A program made the translations under genes and the position numbers. From assembly GCF_020711255.1 (NCBI RefSeq), contig NZ_JAJFAW010000017.1:58889-122888 (forward strand): a stretch of DNA of 64,000 nt, read 5' to 3'. Source of the DNA: Hymenobacter plasmatis. Lineage in GTDB: Bacteria > Bacteroidota > Bacteroidia > Cytophagales > Hymenobacteraceae. Positions 36,978 through 46,611 of the stretch are shown in pieces. The notes under the pieces are model-generated. The model was not told where the DNA came from. It did no database searches and saw only the letters and a program-made list of their open reading frames with translations. Numbering within the stretch: the stretch's first letter is position 1; the number at the start of each line of letters is the position of its first letter.

Positions 36978-38162
36978 ATGCTCCCGCGCTTTTCCTCCCA
37001 CTTGCGGGTCGTGTATTGGTGCGTTGGGCTGCTTTGCCTGGCGGGCTGCACCGACCCGTACCTGCCGGACATTATCAAGACCCCACCCAGCTACTTGGTA
37101 GTGGATGGCTCTATCAACCCGCAGGGCATCAGCAGCATTAAGCTCTCGCGCACCTACGCCATTGCTTCGGCCACCGCTCCGCCGGCCGAAACCAAGGCCA
37201 CGGCGTACATCGAGGACGATGCCGGCACGCGCTTGTTGCTGGTGGAAGGCAGCTCCAAGGGCACCTATGCCTCGGCCGCCCTCACGCTGAACCCAGCCCG
37301 CAAGTACCGCCTGCACCTCAATACATTGGCTGGCAAGGAGTACGTGTCCGACTTTGTGCCCGTGAAAATCACGCCGCCCATTGATGCCCTGACGTGGCGC
37401 GCTGCCCCTGATGGGGTCAATATTTACGTGAATGCCCACGACGACACCAAGAGCACGCAGTACTACCGCTGGGAAACCGAGGAAACCTGGGAAATCACCC
37501 CTCCTTACCAGCCCACCCACGAGTACGTTAAACCCCTCCTCATTTACATCAGGACACCGTTTCCTCGCTTGTGCTGGGGCTTTGAACGTCCTTCTTCGGT
37601 GTTTATAAGCAAAACCACGGCTTTAACTCAGGACGTCGTAGCGGACTTTCGGGTCAAGGCCCTAGCCTCCAATTCCGAGCGCCTCTACACGCGCTACAGC
37701 ATTTTAGCGCGGCAGCACGCCTTGACGAAAGAGGAATACGCCTACTGGGAGTTGCTGCGCAAAAACACAGAAAGCATTGGCACGCTTTTCGACCCGCAGC
37801 CAGCTCAACTTACCGGCAACGTGCACTGTGTGAGCAACCCCGCCGAGCCAGTTCTGGGCTTCGTGGGCGCCCACTCGACCACCGAAAAGCGCCTCTTCAT
37901 CGCCCGCGCCGAGCTGCCCAATGCCCGGGACCTGCTCTCTGGCTACGAGCAGTGCCTCCCCCCCGATACGGTGCGGTTGCCGCCCAAGGGAGTCTTTCCA
38001 CCGCCCAAACCGGCAGAAGTGCTGGAGGCAATGTTTGGCTCGCCAGCGTATTTGCCCATCACGATAGAGCAGGATAACAGCGGACAATATGTGTTGGCCA
38101 AGCCGCGCGACTGCGTTGACTGCCGCACGCGGGGCTCAGCGGTGAAGCCCAGCTTCTGGTAA
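36978..38162 (+). CDS. DUF4249 lipoprotein, copy 1
   Basis: 394 residues. The lipobox LCLAGC is at about residue 19-24 and is followed by TDPYLPDIIKTPPSYLVVDG. The chain ends PRDCVDCRTRGSAVKPSFW, with the C-x2-C pair typical of DUF4249. The ATG abuts the receptor stop with no gap, so it is translationally coupled. It is presumably an outer-membrane lipoprotein working with the receptor as a surface partner; this is inference from gene pairing. Copies 2 and 3 follow. The section around residues 180-235 differs most from them. Confidence 0.9.
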   Translation: MLPRFSSHLRVVYWCVGLLCLAGCTDPYLPDIIKTPPSYLVVDGSINPQGISSIKLSRTYAIASATAPPAETKATAYIEDDAGTRLLLVEGSSKGTYASAALTLNPARKYRLHLNTLAGKEYVSDFVPVKITPPIDALTWRAAPDGVNIYVNAHDDTKSTQYYRWETEETWEITPPYQPTHEYVKPLLIYIRTPFPRLCWGFERPSSVFISKTTALTQDVVADFRVKALASNSERLYTRYSILARQHALTKEEYAYWELLRKNTESIGTLFDPQPAQLTGNVHCVSNPAEPVLGFVGAHSTTEKRLFIARAELPNARDLLSGYEQCLPPDTVRLPPKGVFPPPKPAEVLEAMFGSPAYLPITIEQDNSGQYVLAKPRDCVDCRTRGSAVKPSFW

Positions 38163-38179
38163 TCGTTTTTCTCCTTTCA

Positions 38180-39388
38180 ATGCTTCCTGCCCTCTCAGAA
38201 TTATCTAAACATCAGCTTCCGATGAGGCTGTATGCCTGCCTGGGCTGGCTGGCCGTGCTATTGCTGTCGGGCTGCACCGACCCGTACCTGCCGGATATTA
38301 TTAAAACCCCGCCGAGCTACCTGGTCGTGGATGGCTTTATCAATATCCAAGGCGTGAGCACCGTCAAGCTTACGCAGGCCTACGCCATTGCCTCGGCCAA
38401 AGCCCCGCCCGTGGAGGCCAAAGCCACGGTGTACATCGAGGAAGATGGCGGCCCGCGCTACGTGCTGCGCGAGGCGCCGGTGGGCACCTACACCTCGGCC
38501 GCGCTGGCCTTGAATCCGACCAAAAAATACCGCCTGCACCTCAACACGCAAGCCGGCAAGGAATACGCCTCGGACTATGTGCCCGCCAAGCTCACCCCGC
38601 CCATCGACAACTTGAGTTGGCGGGTTGATAATGCGGAGCTCAACATTCTGGTCGATGCCCACGATGCCACCAACGCCACGCGCTACTACCGCTGGGAGTT
38701 CGAGGAAACCTGGGAAATAAGGCCGGCTTATAGTACTTCGCTCGAGTACATCAACCATGCGATGAAAGCGCGAGCCGTGCCCTTTCCAAGCGCGTGCTGG
38801 GGAACTGAAGGCTCTAAAACCGTGCAAATTGACAAGACCACGTCCCTGACCCAAGACGTGGTATCCAACCACCGCTTGCGGGTGCTGCCGGCCAACACGG
38901 AGCGCCTGTTCACCCGCTACAGCATCTTGGCGCGCCAGCTGGCTCTTACCAAGGAGGAATACGCTTACTGGGACCTGCTGCGCAAAAATACAGAAAGCAT
39001 CGGCACACTCTTCGACCCGCAGCCAGCTCAACTTACCGGCAACGTGCACTGCCTGAGCAACCCCGCCGAGCCGGTTCTGGGCTTTGTCGGAGCACACTCC
39101 GTGATGGAAAAGCGCCTCTTCATTGCCCGTGCCGACCTGCCCCGGACCATGAGCGTACTCTCGGGCTACGAGAAATGCGTGCCTCCGGACTTCATTGACT
39201 TGTACCCAAAGATTTTCATGCCTCCCAGTCCGGCCGAGATAATGGAAATAGCTTTCAGCCAACCCGATTACCTGCCGGTTGGCGAGGTGTATGGTTCGGC
39301 CAATGACGTGGTTGGGTACGACGCCGCCCCGCGCGATTGTGTCGATTGCCGCACGCGGGGCTCGGCCGTGAAGCCCAGCTTCTGGTAA
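38180..39388 (+). CDS. DUF4249 lipoprotein, copy 2
   Basis: 402 residues (or 388 from the second Met at 38222, which leaves a more usual signal peptide: MRLYACLGWLAVLLLSGC). The lipobox LSGC is followed by the same TDPYLPD start as copy 1. The central YYRWEFEETWEI block, the PQPAQLTGNVHC block and the ending DCVDCRTRGSAVKPSFW are shared with copy 1. The final 70 residues before the ending diverge. It starts 17 nt after copy 1. Function is not known. Confidence 0.9.
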   Translation: MLPALSELSKHQLPMRLYACLGWLAVLLLSGCTDPYLPDIIKTPPSYLVVDGFINIQGVSTVKLTQAYAIASAKAPPVEAKATVYIEEDGGPRYVLREAPVGTYTSAALALNPTKKYRLHLNTQAGKEYASDYVPAKLTPPIDNLSWRVDNAELNILVDAHDATNATRYYRWEFEETWEIRPAYSTSLEYINHAMKARAVPFPSACWGTEGSKTVQIDKTTSLTQDVVSNHRLRVLPANTERLFTRYSILARQLALTKEEYAYWDLLRKNTESIGTLFDPQPAQLTGNVHCLSNPAEPVLGFVGAHSVMEKRLFIARADLPRTMSVLSGYEKCVPPDFIDLYPKIFMPPSPAEIMEIAFSQPDYLPVGEVYGSANDVVGYDAAPRDCVDCRTRGSAVKPSFW

Positions 39389-39403
39389 TCTTTTTCCAGC
39401 TCC

Positions 39404-40606
39404 ATGCTTCGCACCAACCTAGCACTTTCTAACCATTCGGTTCCCGTTGGGCTGTGCGCCTGCCTGGGCTGGCTGGCCGTGCTATTGCTGTCGGGCTGCA
39501 CCGACCCGTACCTGCCGGCCGCCATCAAGGCGCCGCCGAGCTACTTGGTCGTGGATGGCTTTATCAACCCGCAAGGCATCAGTTCCATCAAGCTTTCACG
39601 CACCTACGCCATCGGCTCGGCGTTGGCTCCACCGCCCGAGACCAAGGCCACGGCGTACGTAGAAGAAGAGAACGGCCCGCGCTACACCCTGCGCGAGGCG
39701 CCGGCAGGCACCTACTCCTCGGCCGCGCTGGCCCTGAACCCGGCCAAGAAATACCGCCTGCACCTAACCACTGCGGGGGGCAAAGAGTACGCTTCGGACT
39801 TTGTGCCGGACAAGCTCACCCCGCCCATTGATGCCATCACCTGGAAATTCGAGAACTCCGAATTCAGGGTTTTGGTCAGTGCCCACGACGCCACAAACAG
39901 CACCCAATACTACCGCTGGGACTACGACGAAACCTGGGAAATCAGGCCCGCCTACGATACCGGACTGGAATACACCAATCACGCACTGCGATTTCGGGCA
40001 GTGCCCCTGCCCCGGGTTTGCTGGGGCACCGATATCGCCAAAACGGTTCAAATCGACAAAACCACGTCCTTGGCGCAGGATGTGGTGGCCGAACACCGCT
40101 TGCGGGTGCTGCCGGCCAATACGGAGCGTCTGTTCACTCGCTACAGCATCCTGGTGCGTCAATATGCCCTGACGAAGGAGGAATACGCTTACTGGGACCT
40201 GCTGCGCAAAAACACGGAAAGCATCGGCACGCTCTTCGACCCGCAGCCAGCTCAACTTACCGGCAACGTGCACTGTGTGAGCAACCCAGCCGAGCCGGTT
40301 CTGGGCTTTGTGGGCGCCCATACGGTCACGGAAAAACGCATTTTCATTGCCCGCGCCGACCTGCCAGCCGGTACCGACCCGCTCTCTGGATACGAGAAAT
40401 GTATTCCCCCAGAATTCGTTAGCTATGATGTGCCCGGTGAAACCATTGCACAGATACAGGAAAGGGTTTTGGGCAAGTTCGACTACCTGCCTGTGGTAGA
40501 AGGCAAGCACCCGCTTACCGGAGAAATCGGCATTTTCGTCGCCGTGCCCAATTGCCTCGATTGCCGCCTGCGGGGCACAGTGGCGAAGCCGTCTTTCTGG
40601 CCTTAA
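39404..40606 (+). CDS. DUF4249 lipoprotein, copy 3
   Basis: 400 residues with lipobox LLSGC and TDPYLPAAIKAPPSYLVVDG. It has the same FDPQPAQLTGNVHC core, and ends DCLDCRLRGTVAKPSFWP, one residue longer than the others. It starts 15 nt after copy 2. The 5' end is nearly identical at the DNA level to copy 2 (GCCTGCCTGGGCTGGCTGGC), while residues 1-15 differ, so recombination or gene conversion between copies is likely. It precedes the large secreted protein by 18 nt. Confidence 0.9.
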   Translation: MLRTNLALSNHSVPVGLCACLGWLAVLLLSGCTDPYLPAAIKAPPSYLVVDGFINPQGISSIKLSRTYAIGSALAPPPETKATAYVEEENGPRYTLREAPAGTYSSAALALNPAKKYRLHLTTAGGKEYASDFVPDKLTPPIDAITWKFENSEFRVLVSAHDATNSTQYYRWDYDETWEIRPAYDTGLEYTNHALRFRAVPLPRVCWGTDIAKTVQIDKTTSLAQDVVAEHRLRVLPANTERLFTRYSILVRQYALTKEEYAYWDLLRKNTESIGTLFDPQPAQLTGNVHCVSNPAEPVLGFVGAHTVTEKRIFIARADLPAGTDPLSGYEKCIPPEFVSYDVPGETIAQIQERVLGKFDYLPVVEGKHPLTGEIGIFVAVPNCLDCRLRGTVAKPSFWP

Positions 40607-40624
40607 TTATTCTAAGTCAATCTT

Positions 40625-43066
40625 ATGCGCTGCTTCAACATGGCTGCATTTTTACGCTGGGCTTCGGTAGGTGCCCGCCCCACTCAGCTGCTGGGGCTGC
40701 TGTTTTTGCTCTGGGTGGCCGGCGCCGGCAGTGCAGCCGCCCAAGCCGATGCCGCAGGCAGTCTGGCCGGGAAGCTCACCGCCTACCAGCAGCGCGGCCC
40801 CCACGAAAAACTTTTCCTGCACCTGGACCGGCCCGTGTACCTGAGCGGCGAAACCATGTGGTTTAAAGTTTATGCGGTGGAGGGCACCTACTCCCGGACC
40901 CTGGCCCTGAGCAGCGTGGCCTACGTGGAGGTGCTGGATGCCGAGCACCAGCCCGTGCTGCAAACCAAAGTGGCCTTGAAAAACGCCTCCGGCCAGGGCT
41001 CCTTTCTGCTGCCGGCTTCGCTGGCGGCCGGCAGCTACACGGTGCGGGCCTACACCAGTTGGATGAAAAACTTCGGGCCCGAAGGCTACTTCCACAGCGC
41101 CATCACGGTGATTAACACGCTCACGGCCTCAGGAGCGGGGAGCAAGGATTCGGCCACGTACGAGGCCCAGTTTTTCCCGGAAGGCGGCAACCTTGTGAAG
41201 GGCCTCCGCAGCAAAGTGGCCTTTAAAATCACCGACAAGTCCGGCAAAGGCATCGCCGCCGATGGCAAGGTGCTGAACCAAAGCGGGGCCGTGGTGGCCA
41301 CGTTCAAAACGCTCCGGCTGGGCATGGGCAGCTTCGCGTTCACGCCCGCGTCGGACCAGGAAGTCTACACGGCGGTGGTTGCGCCGGGCAAGGCGCCGGC
41401 TATCCGCCGCAAGCTGCCCCGGGTGTACGCGCAAGGCTACGTGCTGCGCCTGGAAAACACGAGCCCCGACCAACTCACCGTGACGGTGAACGCCACTAAC
41501 TCCCAGCCCGAAACCGTGTTTCTGCTGGCCCACTCCCGCCAAAAAGCGCCCGTGGCCCTGCAGGCGCAGCTGGTCAACGGCCAGGCCTCGTTTGTGGTGA
41601 GCAAAGCCCAGCTGCTGGAGGGTGTTTCGCACTTCACGCTGTTTAATGCGGCTCAGCAGCCGCTGTGCGAGCGGCTGTATTTCCAGGCGCCCCAGCACCG
41701 GCTCGCCATTTCAGCTCAACCCGATAAGGCGCAGTACACCACCCGCGATAAAGTAAGCGTGCAGATAGCCGCCGCCGACCAGCAAACCCCGCTGCCGGCC
41801 AGCTTATCCATGGCCGTCTACCGGCTCGATTCGCTCAATACCGCGCTGCCACCCGCCATCGACCGTTCGCTCTGGCTCACGTCGGACCTGAAGGGCACCG
41901 TAGAAAATCCAGACTATTACTTCACGACCACCAGCCCGGAGGCCGCCGAAGCGGCCGATAACCTGATGCTTACGCAGGGCTGGAGCCGGTTTCGGTGGGA
42001 AGACGTGCTGGCCGCTTCGCCCAAGCCATTCGAGTTCCTACCGGAGCCCAACGGCCTGCTTGTTCGGGGGCGCCTCACCCGGCCCGGCACCAACCAGCCC
42101 AAGCCGGGCGTGATGACGTTCCTGTCGTCGCCGAGCCGCATCACCCAGCTCAGCAACTCGCAGAGCGACGCCGACGGCCGGGTGCAGTTTGAGCTGAACA
42201 ATTTTGTGGGCGCGCAGGAAATCGTGGTGCAAACCGACCCCAAGCAGGACAGCACCGGCCAGCTCACCATTTTCGACCCGTTCTCCGCGCAGTATTCCGG
42301 CGCGCCGCTGCCCTCGTTTGGCCTCACGGCGCGCTTCCAAAACGACTACGCCAAGCGCAACCTGCAGGCCCAGGTGCAGAACGTGTTTTCGGGCAAGTAC
42401 CGCAGCCGCTTTGCCGCGCAGCCCGTCGACAGCCTGCCGTTTTTCGGCAAGCCCAACGAAACGTATTTGCTCGACAAGTACACCCGGTTTAAGGTGATGG
42501 AGGAGGTACTGCGCGAGTACGTGCCCGGCGTGGTGGTGCGCATCCGGAAGGATGGCTTTCACCTGCAGGTGGTAGACAAGCTGAACAAAACGGTTTTCGA
42601 GGACAACCCCTTGGTGCTGTTGGATGGCGTGCCGGTGTTCAACATGAACAAAATCATGGCCATGAACCCGCTCAAGATTCGGAAGCTGGACGTTATCGAT
42701 GGCCATTATTTTCAGGGACTGGCCGTTTACGACGGCATCGTGAGCTTCACCACCTACAAAGGCGACCTGGAAGGCTTCTCACTCGACCCGCGGGTATTGG
42801 TGCAGCAGTACGAAGGCGTGCAGCGGCAGCGGGAGTTCTACGCCCCGCGCTACGATACGCCCCAGGAAAAGCAAAGCCGCCTGCCCGACCTGCGCAACCT
42901 GCTCTACTGGAATCCGAACATCAACACGACGGCATCTCAGCCCAACACGCAGTATTTCTACACCGGCGACCAGGCCGGGCGCTACCTAGTGGTGTTGCAG
43001 GGCCTTGCTTCTTCCGGGCTATCGGGCAGCACCAGCTTCGTGCTGGAGGTGAAACCGGTACTGTAA
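40625..43066 (+). CDS. Large secreted protein with MG2-like N-terminal and plug-like C-terminal regions
   Basis: 813 residues. A signal peptide ends near GSAAAQ (about residue 39). GPHEKLFLHLDRPVYLSGE at about 57 is the start of an alpha-2-macroglobulin MG2-like domain (YLSGETMWFKVYA). Several beta-rich repeats follow. Near residues 655-700 there is a TonB-plug-like stretch (PLVLLDGVPVFN, then MNPLKIRKLDVID), but no barrel after it. Such proteins recur next to Bacteroidota receptors with unknown role. It closes the operon that starts at about 33408. ATG start. Confidence 0.75.
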   Translation: MRCFNMAAFLRWASVGARPTQLLGLLFLLWVAGAGSAAAQADAAGSLAGKLTAYQQRGPHEKLFLHLDRPVYLSGETMWFKVYAVEGTYSRTLALSSVAYVEVLDAEHQPVLQTKVALKNASGQGSFLLPASLAAGSYTVRAYTSWMKNFGPEGYFHSAITVINTLTASGAGSKDSATYEAQFFPEGGNLVKGLRSKVAFKITDKSGKGIAADGKVLNQSGAVVATFKTLRLGMGSFAFTPASDQEVYTAVVAPGKAPAIRRKLPRVYAQGYVLRLENTSPDQLTVTVNATNSQPETVFLLAHSRQKAPVALQAQLVNGQASFVVSKAQLLEGVSHFTLFNAAQQPLCERLYFQAPQHRLAISAQPDKAQYTTRDKVSVQIAAADQQTPLPASLSMAVYRLDSLNTALPPAIDRSLWLTSDLKGTVENPDYYFTTTSPEAAEAADNLMLTQGWSRFRWEDVLAASPKPFEFLPEPNGLLVRGRLTRPGTNQPKPGVMTFLSSPSRITQLSNSQSDADGRVQFELNNFVGAQEIVVQTDPKQDSTGQLTIFDPFSAQYSGAPLPSFGLTARFQNDYAKRNLQAQVQNVFSGKYRSRFAAQPVDSLPFFGKPNETYLLDKYTRFKVMEEVLREYVPGVVVRIRKDGFHLQVVDKLNKTVFEDNPLVLLDGVPVFNMNKIMAMNPLKIRKLDVIDGHYFQGLAVYDGIVSFTTYKGDLEGFSLDPRVLVQQYEGVQRQREFYAPRYDTPQEKQSRLPDLRNLLYWNPNINTTASQPNTQYFYTGDQAGRYLVVLQGLASSGLSGSTSFVLEVKPVL

Positions 43067-43072
43067 GCAAAT

Positions 43073-43172
43073 CAATCGTCTGTCATGCTGAGCCTGCGAA
43101 GCATCTTATCACGTTCGAACGAATTGAGCTAACCTGATAAGATGCTTCCTGCGTCAGCATAACGGACGATTG
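43073..43172. repeat. GTCATGCTGAGC-type palindromic element
   Basis: The left half starts CAATCGTCTGTCATGCTGAG at 43073 and runs to CATCTTATCA at 43111. The right half runs from TGATAAGATGCTTCC at 43135 to GACGATTG at 43172. The halves pair with few mismatches, and the outer CAATCGTC/GACGATTG ends pair too. It lies between the DUF4249 operon and polA. Confidence 0.82.
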
Positions 43173-43189
43173 GATTAGCAAGCCAACCG

Positions 43190-43214
43190 GATGCTTCGTG
43201 CTGCTCAACATGAC
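43190..43214. repeat. Solo half of the same palindromic element
   Basis: GATGCTTCGTGCTGCTCAAC followed by ATGAC resembles one arm of the neighbouring element, without a partner arm. It probably is the remnant of a second copy. Confidence 0.5.
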
Positions 43215-43312
43215 GTGCTACTGCATAAAAGCAACGCGCGGCCGGACGCTTTTCATCCGTTCGGTTTCGATAAGCTGTACCCTTCTACAGCCGCCGCCCG
43301 TACCTTCGCACT

Positions 43313-46198
43313 ATGCCTGAACAACCCGCCGCTCCTGCCAAAAAGCTCTTCCTGCTCGACGCCTTTGCGCTGATTTACCGCTCGCACTTTGCGTTCAGCA
43401 AAAACCCGCGCATCAACTCCAAGGGCATGAACACGGGCGCCGTGCTCGGCTTCACCAACACGCTGGTGGAGGTGCTGCAAAAGGAGAAGCCCACCCACAT
43501 TGGCGTGTGCTTCGATGGCCCGAAGAAGACGTTTCGCCACGACCAGTTTGCTGCCTACAAGGCCCAGCGCCAGGCCATGCCCGAAGACATCGGCATCGCC
43601 ATTCCCTACATCAAGAAAATCATTCAGGCCTTCCATATTCCGGTGCTGATGCTGGACGGCTTCGAGGCCGATGACGTGATTGGCACGCTGGCGCAGCGGG
43701 CCGAGGCCCAGGGCTTTGAGGTGTACATGATGACGCCCGACAAGGACTACTGCCAGCTGGTGACGGAGCACATCAAAATCTACCGCCCGGCTTTCATGGG
43801 CAACGCAGCCGAGATTCTGGACGTGGACCACGTGCTGGCCCGCTTCGAAATTGAGCGGGTGGAGCAAGTGATTGACATTCTGGGCTTGCAGGGCGACGCC
43901 AGCGACAACATTCCCGGCATTCCGGGCATCGGCGAGAAAACGGCCAAGACGCTGATTCAGAAGTATGGTTCGGTGGAAAACCTGCTGGCCCATGTGGATG
44001 AGCTCAAAGGCAAGCAGCAAGAAAACGTGCGCAACTTTGCCGAGCAGGGTCTGATGAGCAAGGAGCTGGCTACCATCCACGTGAACGTGCCGCTGCCCTT
44101 CGAGCCGGACGCGCTTGTGCTGGATGCCCCCGACGAAGCCAAGCTGCGCGAACTGTTCGACGAGCTGGAATTCCGGCAGCTGGCGGCCCGCGTGCTCAGC
44201 GGCGGCCCGCCCCGCACCCCGGCCAGCGTGGCCAAGCCGGGAACTACCGGCGCCCGGCGCCCGCGGGTGGCGGCCGGCCAGGCCTCGCTCTTTGCCAACC
44301 CCGGCGACGAAGCCGTGGCCATCGCCGCTGAGGAAGGCGAAACCGGCCGCTACGGCGCGCCCAGCGGCCCGCGCAAGCGCCTGGAAGACGTGCCCTACCA
44401 GTACCATTTGATTGACACCCCGGAGCTGCGGAAGATGCTGCTGGGCTTCCTGTTGCAGCAAACCGAAGTCAGCTTCGACACCGAAACCACCGGGCTCGAC
44501 ATCATGACGGCGCGGCTCGTGGGCCTGAGCTTCTGCTGGCTGCCGGGCGAGGCCTACTACGTGCCCGTGCCTACGGATGATGAGCAAGCCGCCCAGGCCA
44601 TTGTGGACGAATTCTGCCCGTTTTTCGAGGCTGAACACATTCTGAAAATTGGGCAGAACGTGAAGTACGACCTCACGATTCTGCGGCACTACAACGTGGA
44701 AGTGAGCGGCAAGCTGTTCGACACCATGCTGGCGCATTACCTCATCGAGCCCGACATGCGCCACAACATGGACGTGCTGGCCGAAACCTACCTGCACTAC
44801 TCGCCAGTGTCCATTCTTGAGCTGATTGGGCCCAAGGGCAAGAAGCAGAAAACCATGGCCGACATCCCGCCCGCAGAGGTAAAGGACTACGCCTGCGAAG
44901 ACGCCGACGTGACCCTACAGCTCAAACACGTGTTTGAGCCCATGCTGCAGGACCTGGGCCTGCTCGGCTTGCTCAACGACGTGGAAAACCCGCTGGTGCC
45001 GGTGCTCTCCAGCATCGAGTACGAGGGCGTGCGGATTGATTCCAACGCCATGAACGAGTACTCGGCCGAGCTGCAAGGCTACATTTCGGAGCTCGAAACC
45101 CAGATTTTCCGCGAAGCCGGGCAGGAGTTCAACATCGGCTCGCCGAAGCAGTTGGGCGAGGTGCTGTTTGACAAAATGCAGATTGGCGGCGGCAAAATCA
45201 AGAAAACCAAGACCGGCCAGTACGCCACCGGCGAGGAAATCCTGAGTTTGCTGGCTGCCGACAACCCCATCGTGGCCCTGATTCTGGAGTACCGCCAGCT
45301 CACCAAGCTGCGCTCGACCTACGTGGAGGCGCTGCCCCAACTGGTGTGCGTGGCCGATGGCCGCGTGCACACCAACTTCAACCAGGCCGTGACGGCCACC
45401 GGCCGCCTGAGCAGCACTAACCCCAACCTGCAGAACATTCCCATCCGCACGGAAAAGGGCCGGGAAATCCGCAAGGCCTTCGTGCCGCGCGACGAAAACC
45501 ACGTGCTGCTCGCGGCCGACTACTCGCAAGTGGAGCTGCGCATCATGGCCGACTTCTCGGGCGACAAAACCATGATTGAGGCCTTCCGCCAGGGGCTCGA
45601 CATTCACGCCAGCACGGCCAGCAAGGTCTTCAAAGTGCCGATTGAGGAAGTGGACAGCGACATGCGGCGCAAGGCCAAAACCGTCAACTTCGGCATTATC
45701 TACGGCATTTCGGCCTTTGGTTTGGCTCAACGCATCGGCATTGGCCGGAAGGAAGCCACCGACATCATCGAGACGTACTTCCAGGAGTTTCCGTCGGTGA
45801 AGCAGTTCATGGACGAGAGCATCAACAAGGCCCGCGAGCTGGAATACGCCGAAACCCTGCTCAAGCGCCGCCGCTACCTGCGCGACATCAACTCGCGCAA
45901 CGCCACGCTGCGCGGCTACACCGAGCGCAACGCCATCAACGCCCCCATCCAGGGCACGGCCGCCGACATCATCAAGATGGCCATGATTAACATCTACCAC
46001 TGGCTGCGCGAGGAGAAGCTCCAGACCCGTATGATTCTGCAGGTGCACGACGAATTGGTGTTCGATGCCGTGAAAGAGGAAGTGGAATACATCACGCCCA
46101 AAATCAAGGAGCTGATGACCCATGCGCTGCTGCTGCCCCGCGGCGTGCCGCTGGAAGTGGAAGTGGGCACCGGCAATAACTGGCTGGAGGCCCATTAA
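43313..46198 (+). CDS. polA: DNA polymerase I
   Basis: 961 residues with all three domains. Residues 1-300 are the 5'-3' exonuclease (LLDAFALIYRSHFAF, DGFEADDVIGTLA, GDASDNIPGIPGIGEKTA). The 3'-5' exonuclease (about 370-560) keeps the carboxylates in SFDTETTGLD, GQNVKYDL and CEDADVT, so proofreading should be active. The polymerase part has motif A (ADYSQVELRIM), the O-helix (RRKAKTVNFGIIYGI) and motif C (QVHDELVFD). An insertion of about 50 residues (Pro/Ala/Arg-rich) lies between the exonuclease domains. ATG at 43313; a TACCTTCG box ends 4 nt upstream, suggesting a very short leader. Confidence 0.97.
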   Translation: MPEQPAAPAKKLFLLDAFALIYRSHFAFSKNPRINSKGMNTGAVLGFTNTLVEVLQKEKPTHIGVCFDGPKKTFRHDQFAAYKAQRQAMPEDIGIAIPYIKKIIQAFHIPVLMLDGFEADDVIGTLAQRAEAQGFEVYMMTPDKDYCQLVTEHIKIYRPAFMGNAAEILDVDHVLARFEIERVEQVIDILGLQGDASDNIPGIPGIGEKTAKTLIQKYGSVENLLAHVDELKGKQQENVRNFAEQGLMSKELATIHVNVPLPFEPDALVLDAPDEAKLRELFDELEFRQLAARVLSGGPPRTPASVAKPGTTGARRPRVAAGQASLFANPGDEAVAIAAEEGETGRYGAPSGPRKRLEDVPYQYHLIDTPELRKMLLGFLLQQTEVSFDTETTGLDIMTARLVGLSFCWLPGEAYYVPVPTDDEQAAQAIVDEFCPFFEAEHILKIGQNVKYDLTILRHYNVEVSGKLFDTMLAHYLIEPDMRHNMDVLAETYLHYSPVSILELIGPKGKKQKTMADIPPAEVKDYACEDADVTLQLKHVFEPMLQDLGLLGLLNDVENPLVPVLSSIEYEGVRIDSNAMNEYSAELQGYISELETQIFREAGQEFNIGSPKQLGEVLFDKMQIGGGKIKKTKTGQYATGEEILSLLAADNPIVALILEYRQLTKLRSTYVEALPQLVCVADGRVHTNFNQAVTATGRLSSTNPNLQNIPIRTEKGREIRKAFVPRDENHVLLAADYSQVELRIMADFSGDKTMIEAFRQGLDIHASTASKVFKVPIEEVDSDMRRKAKTVNFGIIYGISAFGLAQRIGIGRKEATDIIETYFQEFPSVKQFMDESINKARELEYAETLLKRRRYLRDINSRNATLRGYTERNAINAPIQGTAADIIKMAMINIYHWLREEKLQTRMILQVHDELVFDAVKEEVEYITPKIKELMTHALLLPRGVPLEVEVGTGNNWLEAH

Positions 46199-46246
46199 AT
46201 TGAGCTGAATACTCACAACTTCAGTTACTTCCACTACCTTGGCGGC

Positions 46247-46489
46247 ATGAAAACCTTCTCCTTCTACTCGCTCCTGGTAGCGCCTTTGCTGATTCTTGCT
46301 CTACTGAGCAAATTGGGCTTGATAGACGCTACCGTGTTCACGGTTTTGCTCATGCTTTACGTGTTTGTCTACCATCCCACTATCGTTGGAAAGCGACTGC
46401 TGGCCAAGTACGTGATTGGGAAGAGTGAGTTCGCTAAGACCTATATTCCCCTGTGGAATATGCAGTATTACAGCGAGGCGTTTTCGTAA
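46247..46489 (+). CDS. Small hypothetical membrane protein
   Basis: 80 residues with two hydrophobic segments (about 5-22 and 28-45), then a basic, aromatic tail (GKRLLAKYVIGKSEFAKTYIPLW in part). TACCTTGG, a -7-like box, ends 5 nt before the ATG at 46247. I recognise no family. Its composition is normal for the region, so a real gene is likely, but function is unknown. Confidence 0.55.
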   Translation: MKTFSFYSLLVAPLLILALLSKLGLIDATVFTVLLMLYVFVYHPTIVGKRLLAKYVIGKSEFAKTYIPLWNMQYYSEAFS

Positions 46490-46611
46490 CTGCAATGGTA
46501 TGCTTGCCCGGCCATCGGGTAGCCGAGACGCCTTAGCCACCATTCCCTTTTACTGTCCGCACTCGCCTGCCCACCGTATAGCCAAGCTTTCGACTAACCA
46601 CTCAGAAAGCC

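Noticed and set aside
35277..37520. 747-codon open frame on the minus strand
   Set aside because: It lies opposite the TonB receptor and first DUF4249 gene, has low-complexity Val/Gly/His composition, and no domain. High GC creates long antisense frames here.
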